Source: a virus
Length of the DNA: 64,000 bases
IMG/VR virus record: IMGVR_UViG_3300046652_000008
Span: 30,920 to 94,919 of that record
Reading direction: 5' to 3' (one strand)
The position numbers were made by a program, and so were the translations under genes. Positions within the stretch are counted from its first letter, which is position 1; every line of letters begins with the position of its first letter. Of the stretch, positions 39,194-48,348 are shown piece after piece. The notes under the pieces are model-generated. The model saw only the letters and a program-made list of their open reading frames with translations. It was not told the origin of the DNA and searched no databases.

Positions 39194-40273
39194 ATGGCAT
39201 ATACCCACAAAGCCGAAGTATTCAAAATTAAAGAATTACACCCGCACCCAAACGCCGACAAGTTAGAGATTGTCAAGATTTTCGATGGCGAATGCGCTGT
39301 AAAGATTGGCGATTTCCACGTTGGCGACTTGGCTGTGTTCGTACAGCCCGACTCTTGCTTACCGGACATCCCAGAATACAATTGGCTCAAGGGCAAACTA
39401 CGCATCAGGGCGCAAAAGCTACGTGGGTATATTTCGGCTGGACTCGTCTTAAAGGCTCCTGAAGGGGCTAAAGAGGGTGACGACGTAGCCGAGCAGCTAG
39501 GCATTACGCATTACGATCCACCAGAGCCAGGACAATACCAATCAGGCCCTAAGAAGAACCGCCGCTTTGTGCCACGCTCTATGGCTCCGCAAGCCAGCGT
39601 GAAGGTCTATGACGTGGAGCCTTGGTTCCGTTACGCAGACTGCATCCCAGAAGGGACGCCAGTAGTAGCAGAGGAAAAGATCCACGGATGCAATACTCGC
39701 GTACTTTGCGAAAACGGCAAGATATTCGTAGGTAGCCGCCAATATTGGTTAGGCTATCGCTACGTGTCCAAGTTTAAGAAGTTGGTAAATAAGTATACCC
39801 ACGGTTTACTTTTTGCCGATAATGTAAACGATTCCGATTGGTGGGAGACGTTAGACGCTAATCCTAAGATCCTAGCGGTAGTAGCGCGGCATCCTGGATT
39901 AGTCTTCTTTATGGAGATGTACGGAGCGGTACAGGACTTGCGCTATGGCGCTATAGGGAAACAACGGTGGCTGGCCATCTTCGACATATACAATACAAAG
40001 ACCGGATCATTTATGACTCCAGCCACCAGGAATTTTCTGCTAGAATTAGAGGGTCTATTTGAGTACATGGTCCCAGTGGTGAGACTTTTCGACTACCATA
40101 AGGATCAAATCAAAGATATGGTTAGCGGAAAGTCTTTTGTGGCGACAGCGCCGGAAGGCCATATTCGAGAGGGAATCGTTATCAAACCGTTCTATAATGA
40201 GATATACGATTCACGACTAGGACGAGTAATCGTTAAAGCCGTATCTCCAGAATATCTATCAAGGGGGAAGTGA
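39194..40273 (+). CDS. Second RNA ligase, DraRnl/Rnl5-like
   Basis: 359 aa with AAGGAGAAACGACC before ATG. The N-terminal about 90 residues form an OB-like domain (HPHPNADKLEI, VKIGDFHVGDLAVF). VVAEEKIHGCNTRV is the KxHGxN adenylation motif (Lys near 160); REGIVIKP and GRVIVKAVS are motifs IV and V. This pattern is that of the Deinococcus-type Rnl5/DraRnl ligases, which seal RNA (often 3'-OH) nicks. It is distinct from the Rnl1-like ligase at 32513. Together with the kinase and phosphatase it points to RNA repair. Confidence 0.8.
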   Translation: MAYTHKAEVFKIKELHPHPNADKLEIVKIFDGECAVKIGDFHVGDLAVFVQPDSCLPDIPEYNWLKGKLRIRAQKLRGYISAGLVLKAPEGAKEGDDVAEQLGITHYDPPEPGQYQSGPKKNRRFVPRSMAPQASVKVYDVEPWFRYADCIPEGTPVVAEEKIHGCNTRVLCENGKIFVGSRQYWLGYRYVSKFKKLVNKYTHGLLFADNVNDSDWWETLDANPKILAVVARHPGLVFFMEMYGAVQDLRYGAIGKQRWLAIFDIYNTKTGSFMTPATRNFLLELEGLFEYMVPVVRLFDYHKDQIKDMVSGKSFVATAPEGHIREGIVIKPFYNEIYDSRLGRVIVKAVSPEYLSRGK

Positions 40274-40274
40274 C

Positions 40275-40496
40275 ATGAGTTTCAGATCGCTAGAAACCGA
40301 AGTCTTGGCCGAATTGCGAACCGTTGCTGGGAAAAAAGGAATAAGGCTGAAAGATATCATGGAATGGTCAACTGGAGATGTAAAGACGATCCCCGGAGAA
40401 GCACATTTCTTCCTGCCCAACCTTGAGGTTAACGTTGCTGTAGCTACAGAAGCACTCGGGAAGAAATTCAAGGCGAAGGAGTCAAAAGATGCCTAA
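40275..40496 (+). CDS. Small hypothetical protein
   Basis: 73 aa with GGGGGAAGTGAC before ATG. No family recognised. Overlaps the next gene by 8 nt. Confidence 0.6.
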   Translation: MSFRSLETEVLAELRTVAGKKGIRLKDIMEWSTGDVKTIPGEAHFFLPNLEVNVAVATEALGKKFKAKESKDA

Positions 40497-40707
40497 AATC
40501 GAATCCGCTATTCAAAGTTTGCTGTCGGGGAAGCACACGAAGCACTGGAATATGTCCGTAGCTGATGGGCTTGTCCATATCACCGTCTTTTGGGGCGGCA
40601 AGGATGGGCGTGAGTTTAATCGTATGCATATCGGGAAAGACCCAGAGCTAACCGCCGTTCGCGCACTTGAGGCGCTAAAGGAAGCAAAGGCGGCTGCAAG
40701 GCCATGA
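40489..40707 (+). CDS. Small hypothetical protein
   Basis: 72 aa with GAAGGAGTCAAAAG before ATG. Mixed alpha/beta; Ala-rich end. No family recognised. Confidence 0.6.
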   Translation: MPKIESAIQSLLSGKHTKHWNMSVADGLVHITVFWGGKDGREFNRMHIGKDPELTAVRALEALKEAKAAARP

Positions 40708-40940
40708 GCGTAAACATGGATAACTGCCAATGGCGTCCAATCTCCGAGATCCACGAGGATTTTGGAGATTGCATCCTGATGAACATATACGATCCTGGGG
40801 ATATTCAGGTTGGCGGGAATCTTGATAACGACTGGGATGAAAATCTATGGACCCACTTCTCTAAACTTCCGCCATTGACCGAAGAGCAGGCGGAAGAACT
40901 AATACGAAGGATGGAGGCTAACGATGATGAACTTCTGTAA
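40704..40940 (+). CDS. Small acidic hypothetical protein
   Basis: 78 aa. CQWRPISEIHEDFGDCILMNIYDPGDIQVGG and a following WTHFSKLPPL block match the general look of DUF551-like small phage proteins (W-x-P-I-x-E at the start), but the family is not certain. Confidence 0.6.
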   Translation: MSVNMDNCQWRPISEIHEDFGDCILMNIYDPGDIQVGGNLDNDWDENLWTHFSKLPPLTEEQAEELIRRMEANDDELL

Positions 40941-41196
40941 AGACTGCAAACATTTACTAATTAGCGAGCCTCCGATAGGGTCTCACGATCCTGTTGTATA
41001 TTTATGTCACCATCCAGCAGAAGCGAACCCGAATTATATCACTGGACATGTTTTATTTCCACGCTGCTACGATGTTAGATTTAATTACCCAGTATGCGAA
41101 CAATTCGAGTCTATCTTGCCGAAGTCAACCGCATGGGCGCGTTTTAAGCGTTGGCTCAGTAACCCACCACATCACATCCCAGGCTCCAACCTTTAG
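40924..41196 (+). CDS. Zinc-binding small protein
   Basis: 90 aa. MMNFCKDCKHLL, then YLCHHPAEA, and later FPRCYD and YPVCEQF give a Cys-rich pattern seen in small phage proteins (C-x2-C-x-H...C). No named family. Its 3' end is 50 nt before the RNR start. Confidence 0.65.
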   Translation: MMNFCKDCKHLLISEPPIGSHDPVVYLCHHPAEANPNYITGHVLFPRCYDVRFNYPVCEQFESILPKSTAWARFKRWLSNPPHHIPGSNL

Positions 41197-41206
41197 CCAT
41201 TCGCGC

Positions 41207-41212
41207 TATACT
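41207..41212 (+). promoter_or_regulatory. -10 promoter candidate TATACT
   Basis: CGCTATACTGAAG, 35 nt before the RNR start. A small TGCGC-TTCT-GCGCA hairpin lies between it and the start. No clear -35. Confidence 0.4.
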
Positions 41213-41246
41213 GAAGTTATGCGCTTCTGCGCACAGGACTACAAAA

Positions 41247-44159
41247 TTGCACTCATATGATATGCCCACAGACTACCAGAAGTTTATTGCGCTCGCAATG
41301 TATTCGCGCTGGGACGATTCCAAAAAGCGCCGGGAAACTTGGGAAGAAACGGTAGAACGCTGGTATAACTTTTGGGTTAAGAGAATCAACAAGATCGCAG
41401 CAGAGACGCCGCTAGACGCCACGGCGACCAAAAACCTGCAAGATAAGCTAGTAGAAGCCAAAGACTACGTTTTACGCCAGGAGGTTATGCCTTCTATGCG
41501 GTCGCTAATGGCGGCTGGCAAGGCGCTGGAAACGCATTCCTTATCTGGTTTCAATTGTAGCTATATTTCTATAAATTCTCCAAAGTCCTTTGATGAATTA
41601 CTCTACTCTAGTATGTGCAGCGTCGGAGTTGGGTATAGCGTTGAATCTAAATACACAAGTCAACTGCCAGAAATTCCTACCCTTTACCCCACAGACACTA
41701 CAATCGTAGTTGCTGATAGTAAAATTGGTTGGGCGTCTTCGCTTAGAGAGTTGACCACTCTCTTATATGTTGGGAAAATACCAAAATGGGATCTCAGTAA
41801 GTTAAGGCCAGCAGGGGCAAGGCTCAAGACTATGGGTGGGAGATCTTCGGGAAGCGGGCCACTCAACGAAGTGTTTGAGTTTGTGGTGAAGACCTTTAAG
41901 AATGCACAGGGTCGAAAACTCAAGCCCATCGAGTGCCACGACATATGCTGTATTATTGGGCAAGCCGTAGTCGTGGGGGGGGTTAGACGTGCCGCGTTGC
42001 TGAGTATGTCAGACTTAGATGATGACGAAATGCAACACGCTAAACATGGCAGATGGTACGATGACTTTCCGTACCGTGGGTTGGCTAACAACTCGGCGGC
42101 GTACTACAAGCGCCCGAATGTCGCAGAATTTATGCATGAATGGACATCGCTGTACCGTTCAAAGTCTGGGGAGCGGGGAATAATCAATGTCGAAGGATTA
42201 CGAAAGACAGCGCCAGAACGCAGAGAAAAATCTAAACTGGCTGGCATGAATCCGTGCGTAGTCGGAGAAACTTTGCTGCTTACCGAGTTTGGGTATTTCA
42301 AAATTAAAGACCTAGTGGGGAAAGACGTGAATGTGTGGAATGGCACAAACTGGTCTTCGGTAACTCCGTTCTCTACCGGGACCAATGAAGTCTACGACGT
42401 TAAGTTTAGCGATGGGGCGGCTATGTCCGTAACCCCATACCACAGGTTTCCCGTGAAATCGGGATATTCCTCACCATGCCGGATGACAGAACTGATAGAT
42501 ATGAACATTGGCGATAAGTTAGAAAAGTTCCCAATGCCAGTTTGCGGAGACGTAACCCTAAGTGACGATGAATCTTACCGAAAGTCTGCGTATAGCCAAG
42601 GGTTTTACGCTGGAGATGGGAATGACGGATATGAGAATTCATGGCTATATGGAGAAAAGTATTACAAATGCCAGGATAGACTAGTTGGGCGTATTGGAAA
42701 ATACAATGAAGACTATGGAAGGGGTAACTGGAACCATGGCCCAATGTTTGACAAGCGGTACGTCCCCGTTAACGAGCCGATTAGTTATCAAATAGAATGG
42801 CTAGCTGGCCTATTGGACTCCGATGGGGTTATGACTTCAGACCTCCACGGGAACGGGTTGCAAGTTGTGTCTATCAATAATCAGTTTTTGCTAGACACCA
42901 GGCTGATGCTTTCCCGGATGGGCATAAGATCAAAGATAATCTTCGCGTGCTCAGAGGAAATGCGTCCCATGCCAGATGGGAAGGGCGGATCTAAACTATA
43001 CCTATGCCAAGCGGCCAATCGGCTATTGATTGGCAATGCTGAGTCGTTTTGCTTATGGGAGCTAGGCTTGAGGACTAGCAGGCTTGGGCTGTCGGGTAGA
43101 TCGCCACAGCGGAGCGCTGGACAATTTGTTAAGATCGCCTCTATCGAAAAGACAGGGAGAGCAGAGGAGACATTCTGCGTAACCGAAAAGGAATTCGGAC
43201 TGGTTACATTTAATGGAATAGTAACGGGAAATTGCGGTGAAGTGCTCCTTCGTGACCGAGAAACGTGCAACTTGTCTGCCGTGATCTGCCGCCCCACGGA
43301 TACAGCTATAGACATACTCGAAAAAGTAGAAATCGCGTCATTTATCGGAACACTCCAATCTACCCTCACTGACTTCAAATACCTGAGCAAGAAGTGGAAA
43401 GAGAATTGCGACGAGGAGCGGCTATTGGGAGTTTCTCTGTCTGGTATCATGGACAACCCACTACTCCATAACGTAAGTAATCTCAACCCGGATCTGCCAA
43501 CGCTACTTGAAACATTGAAGCGCGAAGCCGTAGAGACGAACGAGCACTACGCAGACATGCTGAAGATCAATCACTCAGCCGCCGTTACTTGCGTTAAGCC
43601 TGATGGGAATACGTCTCAACTCGTGGACTCATCCCCAGGTATCCATCCACGGTTCTCTAAGTATTATATGCGCACCGTTAGGCGCGACAAGAAAGACCCA
43701 CTCTCCATCCTGCTAAAACAGCAAGGAGTCTACCACGAAGACGATGTATCACGTCCAAAAGATACGGATGTACTATACTTCCCAGTTAAGTCTCCAGAAG
43801 GCAGCGTATTCCGTAAAGACGTTACAGCCATCCAACAATTAGACTTGTGGCTCATCTACAAGCAGCATTGGTGCGAGCATAACCCGTCCACGACGATCTA
43901 CGTCCGTGAAGACGAATGGATGGAAGTAGGAGCATGGGTCTACCGCAACTGGGACTACGTTGGCGGCTTGTCATTCCTGCCCTACTCAGACCACATCTAC
44001 AAGCAAGCGCCCTACCAAGAGATCAGCAAGGAAGAGTACGACGCGGCGGTAGCGGCCTTCCCTAAAATCGACTTTTCTAAGCTCTCAGATGTTGAGCTAG
44101 ACGACGGAACCACGGGCTCAAAAGAGCTTGCTTGCTCTGGCGGCATGTGCGAACTATAG
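41247..44159 (+). CDS. Adenosylcobalamin-dependent ribonucleotide reductase (class II, monomeric type) with intein
   Basis: 970 aa precursor; TTG 41247 has an AGGAC 8 nt before it (ATG 41262 is an alternative). The extein total is about 644 aa. FNCSYI (Cys104), C663-G-E665 and C674-NLS fit the L. leichmannii RTPR pattern Cys119/Cys408/Glu410/Cys419 with identical 11-residue spacing, and the C-terminal CSGGMCEL holds the shuttle Cys pair. Reaction: NTP to dNTP using cobalamin radical chemistry, independent of oxygen. The intein (residues 337-662) sits directly before the thiyl Cys663, which is its +1 nucleophile. Cobalamin must come from the host. Confidence 0.9.
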   Translation: MHSYDMPTDYQKFIALAMYSRWDDSKKRRETWEETVERWYNFWVKRINKIAAETPLDATATKNLQDKLVEAKDYVLRQEVMPSMRSLMAAGKALETHSLSGFNCSYISINSPKSFDELLYSSMCSVGVGYSVESKYTSQLPEIPTLYPTDTTIVVADSKIGWASSLRELTTLLYVGKIPKWDLSKLRPAGARLKTMGGRSSGSGPLNEVFEFVVKTFKNAQGRKLKPIECHDICCIIGQAVVVGGVRRAALLSMSDLDDDEMQHAKHGRWYDDFPYRGLANNSAAYYKRPNVAEFMHEWTSLYRSKSGERGIINVEGLRKTAPERREKSKLAGMNPCVVGETLLLTEFGYFKIKDLVGKDVNVWNGTNWSSVTPFSTGTNEVYDVKFSDGAAMSVTPYHRFPVKSGYSSPCRMTELIDMNIGDKLEKFPMPVCGDVTLSDDESYRKSAYSQGFYAGDGNDGYENSWLYGEKYYKCQDRLVGRIGKYNEDYGRGNWNHGPMFDKRYVPVNEPISYQIEWLAGLLDSDGVMTSDLHGNGLQVVSINNQFLLDTRLMLSRMGIRSKIIFACSEEMRPMPDGKGGSKLYLCQAANRLLIGNAESFCLWELGLRTSRLGLSGRSPQRSAGQFVKIASIEKTGRAEETFCVTEKEFGLVTFNGIVTGNCGEVLLRDRETCNLSAVICRPTDTAIDILEKVEIASFIGTLQSTLTDFKYLSKKWKENCDEERLLGVSLSGIMDNPLLHNVSNLNPDLPTLLETLKREAVETNEHYADMLKINHSAAVTCVKPDGNTSQLVDSSPGIHPRFSKYYMRTVRRDKKDPLSILLKQQGVYHEDDVSRPKDTDVLYFPVKSPEGSVFRKDVTAIQQLDLWLIYKQHWCEHNPSTTIYVREDEWMEVGAWVYRNWDYVGGLSFLPYSDHIYKQAPYQEISKEEYDAAVAAFPKIDFSKLSDVELDDGTTGSKELACSGGMCEL
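42255..43232 (+). mobile_element. Intein with LAGLIDADG homing endonuclease in the RNR
   Basis: 326 aa, from Cys337 (CVVGETLLLTEFG, block A) to Asn662 (FNGIVTGN). Block B is SVTPYHRF with T396 and H399. Endonuclease motifs QGFYAGDG (about 450-458) and LAGLLDSDG (519-527) are the two LAGLIDADG helices. The penultimate residue is Gly instead of the usual His, which may slow Asn cyclisation. It is inserted in the NP|CGE site of the active centre, the most conserved place in the gene, as is typical of homing inteins. Confidence 0.9.
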
Positions 44160-44165
44160 TACAAT
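44160..44165 (+). promoter_or_regulatory. TACAAT element 5 nt before a start codon
   Basis: GTACAATA, as in the two control-region 20-mers, with only AAGGC between it and ATG 44171. Suggests a leaderless transcript. Confidence 0.4.
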
Positions 44166-44170
44166 AAGGC

Positions 44171-44752
44171 ATGGTAGACGCTTACGAGATTGTATTCGTG
44201 GACCGGAACGGGATATTCCATACGTTTCCGCTCTCTTGGGCGTCTACTATTCTCTACGACGATAGGTGTATGCGTGACGAAGTAGTGTACGCGAATCCTC
44301 CAATGTCTCTCCATGCGTCCCTGTATCATCTCTACGCTGGAAAGTGTGAGATGTTCTCCAGCGGACCAATGACGCTGTATACCAATTCCAGCACAGCATA
44401 CGATAAGTACACCGCGCCCTATGCCTTTGGCGGCAAGGTGAAGCTCCAGGATCGGCCATGCTCGCAGCTTCGCTACCAGGAGCAGGATAGAGCAACAATC
44501 AGGACGGTGGAGTTCGACTTCGGCGGTAAACATAAGACGATCTACGGATGTACATATAAGGCGGGGATTGAGGAATATTATGCTAGGGTTGCAGATAACG
44601 GCTGTTACGCATATATATGCCCGAGTCACCTTAATAGACAGGGTAAAATCAATGACCTGAATATGGGGCCATCGTGCTGCCCAAAATATCAAAAACAAGA
44701 GCTTCGGACGGTAGCCACCTATGGAGATTACGCGCTCGTGGAAGTATTTTGA
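44171..44752 (+). CDS. Hypothetical protein
   Basis: 193 aa. Mixed fold with scattered Cys (YIC, SCCPKYQ). Possible leaderless start. No family recognised. Its end abuts the TnpB unit. Confidence 0.65.
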   Translation: MVDAYEIVFVDRNGIFHTFPLSWASTILYDDRCMRDEVVYANPPMSLHASLYHLYAGKCEMFSSGPMTLYTNSSTAYDKYTAPYAFGGKVKLQDRPCSQLRYQEQDRATIRTVEFDFGGKHKTIYGCTYKAGIEEYYARVADNGCYAYICPSHLNRQGKINDLNMGPSCCPKYQKQELRTVATYGDYALVEVF

Positions 44753-44760
44753 TTAGCATG

Positions 44761-44789
44761 TTGACTTTTATGGATTATTGCGATAATCT
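44761..44789 (+). promoter_or_regulatory. Sigma70-type promoter TTGACT-17-TAATCT
   Basis: TTGACT at 44761-44766 and TAATCT at 44784-44789 separated by 17 nt, 12 nt before the TnpB ATG. The spacer and -10 also form the hairpin GATTAT-TGCG-ATAATC (44773-44788), which could be the left-end hairpin of an IS200/IS605-type unit. Confidence 0.65.
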
Positions 44790-44801
44790 ATAAGTATAGA
44801 G

Positions 44802-46010
44802 ATGGTGCGCGGATTCAAATATCGAATATACCCAACCAAGGGCCAGAAGGAGTCGCTGGCTAAGGTGTTTGGTTGCTGCCGCTATGTCTATAATTGGGCA
44901 CTTGGCATGAGAACCAAGGCGTGGAAAGAGCGCGGTGAGCGTGTTAACTATTACCAGACAAATAAGGCCCTTACACAGTTAAGGCATTCCCCAGAAACAG
45001 CATGGCTATCTGGATCAAGCGCAGTCGCAGAACAAATGGCACTGATGTCCCTTCAGGATTCATTTTCTAATTTCTGGGACAAGAATTCAAATTATCCAAA
45101 ATTCAAGGAAAAGAGAAACAAGCAGTCCGCTAAATTCGTAGGAAATGGGTTTTCACTGCATTCATGCCGACTTATGATTGTCAAGGTTGGCGTGCTGAAA
45201 GTGCGGTGGTCTGGTAGATTATTGAATGAACCAACCAGCGTTACCATATCTAAGACATCCTCTGGGAAGTATTATGCGTCGTTTACGGTAGACGAACCGT
45301 TGCGAGAGATGCCAGCCGCTACAAAGAGCATCGGGATTGACGTTGGGATTGAGACGTTTGCGACGACCAATGAGGGCTCTAAGTACACTGCTCCGCGTCC
45401 ATTACGCAAGAAGATGGCGCAACTGAAGAGAGCGCAGAAGTCGTTGAGCCGAAAGAAGAAAGGCTCAAAGAACCGAGAGAAGCAGAGAATCCGCGTAGCG
45501 ATTATTCACGAGAAGATAGCAAACATACGAAAGGACTTCATCCACAAGTTAACCACTAAGCTGGTACGTGAAAACCAAACGATTGTGACTGAAGACTTGA
45601 ACGTGCGCGACATGATGCAGAATCACAAACTAGCCGGATCTATCGGGGATCAGGGCTGGGGAGAATTCTTCCGGCAACTAGACTATAAATGTAGGTGGTA
45701 CGGCAGAGATTACGTCAAGATTGACAGGTTCTACCCATCGTCCAAGATGTGCTCAAACTGTAGCCACATTGTAGAACGACTGCCGCTAGACAAGCGAACA
45801 TGGAAGTGTGAAAAGTGCGGAACTGTCCACGACCGCGACGTTAACGCGGCGAAGAACATTTTAGCGGCGGGGTACGCCGTTTTAGCCTGTGGAGATGGTG
45901 TAAGACCCAAACGCTCGAAAGAACGCAAGGGCAACTGTCGGCGAAGCAGGAACGCGAACTTTACTAATATTGGCTCTAGTGATAGAATAGTATTAGTGGA
46001 AGAGAATTGA
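44802..46010 (+). CDS. tnpB: TnpB, RNA-guided nuclease-type, without TnpA
   Basis: 402 aa. RuvC residues Asp180 (SIGIDVGIE), Glu264 (IVTEDLNVRD) and Asp346 (DRDVNAAKN), and a zinc finger C317-x2-C320...C336-x2-C339 are all present; N-terminal GFKYRIYPT and WNRCL-like helices (YVYNWALGM) fit the family. Known function: DNA nuclease guided by an omega-RNA transcribed from the element's right end. No tnpA is nearby, so this is an IS1341-type or captured gene. A promoter and hairpin precede it; the 3' ACTAATA...TATTAGT dyad may be its right end. Confidence 0.9.
   Translation: MVRGFKYRIYPTKGQKESLAKVFGCCRYVYNWALGMRTKAWKERGERVNYYQTNKALTQLRHSPETAWLSGSSAVAEQMALMSLQDSFSNFWDKNSNYPKFKEKRNKQSAKFVGNGFSLHSCRLMIVKVGVLKVRWSGRLLNEPTSVTISKTSSGKYYASFTVDEPLREMPAATKSIGIDVGIETFATTNEGSKYTAPRPLRKKMAQLKRAQKSLSRKKKGSKNREKQRIRVAIIHEKIANIRKDFIHKLTTKLVRENQTIVTEDLNVRDMMQNHKLAGSIGDQGWGEFFRQLDYKCRWYGRDYVKIDRFYPSSKMCSNCSHIVERLPLDKRTWKCEKCGTVHDRDVNAAKNILAAGYAVLACGDGVRPKRSKERKGNCRRSRNANFTNIGSSDRIVLVEEN
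45963..45997 (+). repeat. Inverted repeat at TnpB 3' end, candidate right end/omega-RNA
   Basis: ACTAATA (45963-45969) pairs with TATTAGT (45991-45997) within the last codons of tnpB. The omega-RNA of TnpB systems typically overlaps the 3' end of the gene and ends at the element boundary, so its scaffold may be here. The boundary itself is not visible. Confidence 0.35.
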
Positions 46011-46034
46011 TACCAGGAGCCTTTAATCAAGTAA

Positions 46035-46364
46035 ATGCCAAACGTCTATACCGCAAGAAATTGCAATGCGCCAAGTCTAACATATCAGACGAAAACTCCG
46101 CTCCAGCCAGCCCCTACGGTTAATACTCAGTTCCCGCTTGTCGATGTTGACTTGCTCGGCCTAAGTGTGACAAACACCACTGGAGCCGGAATCACTTTCA
46201 TAGTAACAGACGGGCAATCTACCCCACAAACCTTCATCTCTGCCACCATTCCGGCAAACTCTGTCTATGTGGTCAATTCCCCATACGGAGTCTATATGGC
46301 TGGAGGTTTTTGGATCATCGCTGGGGGAGTCGGCTTGATTTTCGGCGCTAAGTGGGTACAGTAA
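46035..46364 (+). CDS. Putative virion or surface protein
   Basis: 109 aa, Thr/Pro/Val-rich and beta-rich (VTNTTGAGITFIVTDGQSTPQTFI); its end is hydrophobic (GFWIIAGGVGLIFGAKW). Its stop overlaps the next start. Looks structural; no family recognised. The nearest AGGAG (46014) is 16 nt from the start. Confidence 0.65.
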   Translation: MPNVYTARNCNAPSLTYQTKTPLQPAPTVNTQFPLVDVDLLGLSVTNTTGAGITFIVTDGQSTPQTFISATIPANSVYVVNSPYGVYMAGGFWIIAGGVGLIFGAKWVQ

Positions 46365-48316
46365 TGCCAATGAAATCCTTAGTTTCTCTATTCATTATAG
46401 CTTCGTCTCTACTGGCGCAGACGCCGAATCAGCCATTGTCAGTGACTAAACTATACAATGTAACTACCTACATTGACAACAGAAGCCAATCTGCGCGCAT
46501 GAATAATCTGCATACATTTCAGTGCGTAGGTTCTGGGGCGTATTCTTGTACTATTCAGTACGCAGACGGAACACCATCCGCATGGTCTAACTTTCCAGAT
46601 ACGGGAGTTACGGTTGATCAGGCTAGTGCTGCCAATAGATCGCAAGTATTTGGTTATCATGACTATATCCGGTTCGTGTTAACTGGAGGAGCTATTGTCA
46701 ACTATAGCGGGACGAGAGACTTATATACCTTCAACACTACTACCGTTACCACAAGCTCTACCGCATTGACCTATACTCCTCCGTTTACGGGCGGCGTGGC
46801 GCGCACGCAGTCAGCCAAGAACGCAGATGTGCTCAGCGTCAAGGATTTCGGGGCTTGCGGGAACGGGATTTGCGACGATACCGCAGCAATTCAATCGGCG
46901 ATCACTGCGGCTTGTTCCAGCGGCTACGGTCTGTTTTTCCCGTCCGGTGCCTACAATGTAAGCGGGATTACGAACCCATGCGGGGCCAGCATGGTCGGAG
47001 TGCGCGGAAGAACAAACATCGCCGGCTTGAATGCCGACGTTGTGAGAATCAATCCAGTCGGGGCACTCGGGCCAATATACATGCAAGACCTGACAATCAC
47101 TCATCAGGCTGGATCAACCTCGGGCGATGGTATCCATATTTTAGGGCCTAGCGACGGAACGAGCCAGAATTCAAACGTGTCGCTGGTCCGAGTCACGGCA
47201 TACAACGTGCCAGGGACGGCGATTCACGTCCACAACGCCATCAACGGTACGTGGACGGACGTGCAAGCCAACAACAGCCTTAACGGTCTATGGTTGGATG
47301 GGAGCACCGCAGGGGTAGGGAATCAGCCGGTAAACGGGCTTACTTTTGTAGGGTTTACTGCCGATGGTAACACGAACCGGGCAGTATTGCTCAACGGCGC
47401 TAACTTCAATACATTCATTTACCTAGACATTGAGGCCAATACTGGATCGTCTGTCGTCCAGGTGGACCATGGATACAATAATCATTTTATCTCTGGAGAC
47501 TCAGAGGGCAATGCGGCGGCCACCAACGGTGTTTTTAATTTCTCTTGCACGTACGGATCTTGCCGAGGAAATAGCGTCGAGAAGTTTACCTTCATTGGGC
47601 CGATGTCCAACTACGCGACCCCGATAATCCACGTAGGCGGCGTCGCCAACTATACAATCATACGCGACAATTACTTCGCGATATACACTGATTTGCAAAA
47701 GTGCATAATACTAGACACAGGCTCACTCTTGACGCAACTATCCAACAACTTCTCGAACAACACAACCTTCGCAAACTACATCACGGACAATGGAACGAGC
47801 ACTACTTTTAATCAAGAGCCCCAACTGCTTGCGATTTCCAGGACAATCCTTCCACAACTTGGGTTGATCGCATATGCGACTCCGCTGCTTAAATTCGGAA
47901 GCAACTACATACAAGACAACGGATTCAATTTCTACAGCGCGGCGAATCCAATTACATTTGCCACGCAGTCATCCAACATCTTGCTCGCCCCATCAACGAA
48001 ACTGACGCTCTATTCAGGGCACATGGCCTCGCAGGGGGTATCTCTTACCGTAGCTTCAGGATTCGGGACGTCCCCCTCCGTTACAGGATCTGACTCGGTT
48101 GGCAGGGTGACGGTCGGAAGCGGGGGAATTGCTCTTACTGGCGTGGTGAATTTTGCAAAGACGTGGGATGGACGTCCCCCGGTGTGTTTCGCCAAGGATG
48201 AAACGACGGGCGCTATGATCAACGCCGTACCCACCTACACCACGTTGACGCTGAGCCAGTCTGGAGCGTTTGGAGCAGGCGACATATTGGCGTGGAGTTG
48301 CCAGGACTGGTACTGA
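46364..48316 (+). CDS. Pectin-lyase-fold tailspike-like protein with signal peptide
   Basis: 650 aa from ATG 46364. Residues 1-19 (MKSLVSLFIIASSLLAQT region) form a Sec signal peptide with cleavage after LLA. SVKDFGACGNGICDDTAAIQSAI is the N-terminal signature of pectate-lyase-3-type beta-helix proteins, followed by repeated strands (GTWTDVQANNSLNGLWLDG etc.). Phage tailspikes with this fold bind and cut polysaccharides. A signal peptide is unusual for a tailspike and suggests export from the host. Catalytic residues cannot be fixed by eye. Confidence 0.8.
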   Translation: MPMKSLVSLFIIASSLLAQTPNQPLSVTKLYNVTTYIDNRSQSARMNNLHTFQCVGSGAYSCTIQYADGTPSAWSNFPDTGVTVDQASAANRSQVFGYHDYIRFVLTGGAIVNYSGTRDLYTFNTTTVTTSSTALTYTPPFTGGVARTQSAKNADVLSVKDFGACGNGICDDTAAIQSAITAACSSGYGLFFPSGAYNVSGITNPCGASMVGVRGRTNIAGLNADVVRINPVGALGPIYMQDLTITHQAGSTSGDGIHILGPSDGTSQNSNVSLVRVTAYNVPGTAIHVHNAINGTWTDVQANNSLNGLWLDGSTAGVGNQPVNGLTFVGFTADGNTNRAVLLNGANFNTFIYLDIEANTGSSVVQVDHGYNNHFISGDSEGNAAATNGVFNFSCTYGSCRGNSVEKFTFIGPMSNYATPIIHVGGVANYTIIRDNYFAIYTDLQKCIILDTGSLLTQLSNNFSNNTTFANYITDNGTSTTFNQEPQLLAISRTILPQLGLIAYATPLLKFGSNYIQDNGFNFYSAANPITFATQSSNILLAPSTKLTLYSGHMASQGVSLTVASGFGTSPSVTGSDSVGRVTVGSGGIALTGVVNFAKTWDGRPPVCFAKDETTGAMINAVPTYTTLTLSQSGAFGAGDILAWSCQDWY

Positions 48317-48348
48317 GCGGCGGCGTGATTATACACCAAAGGATTCCC

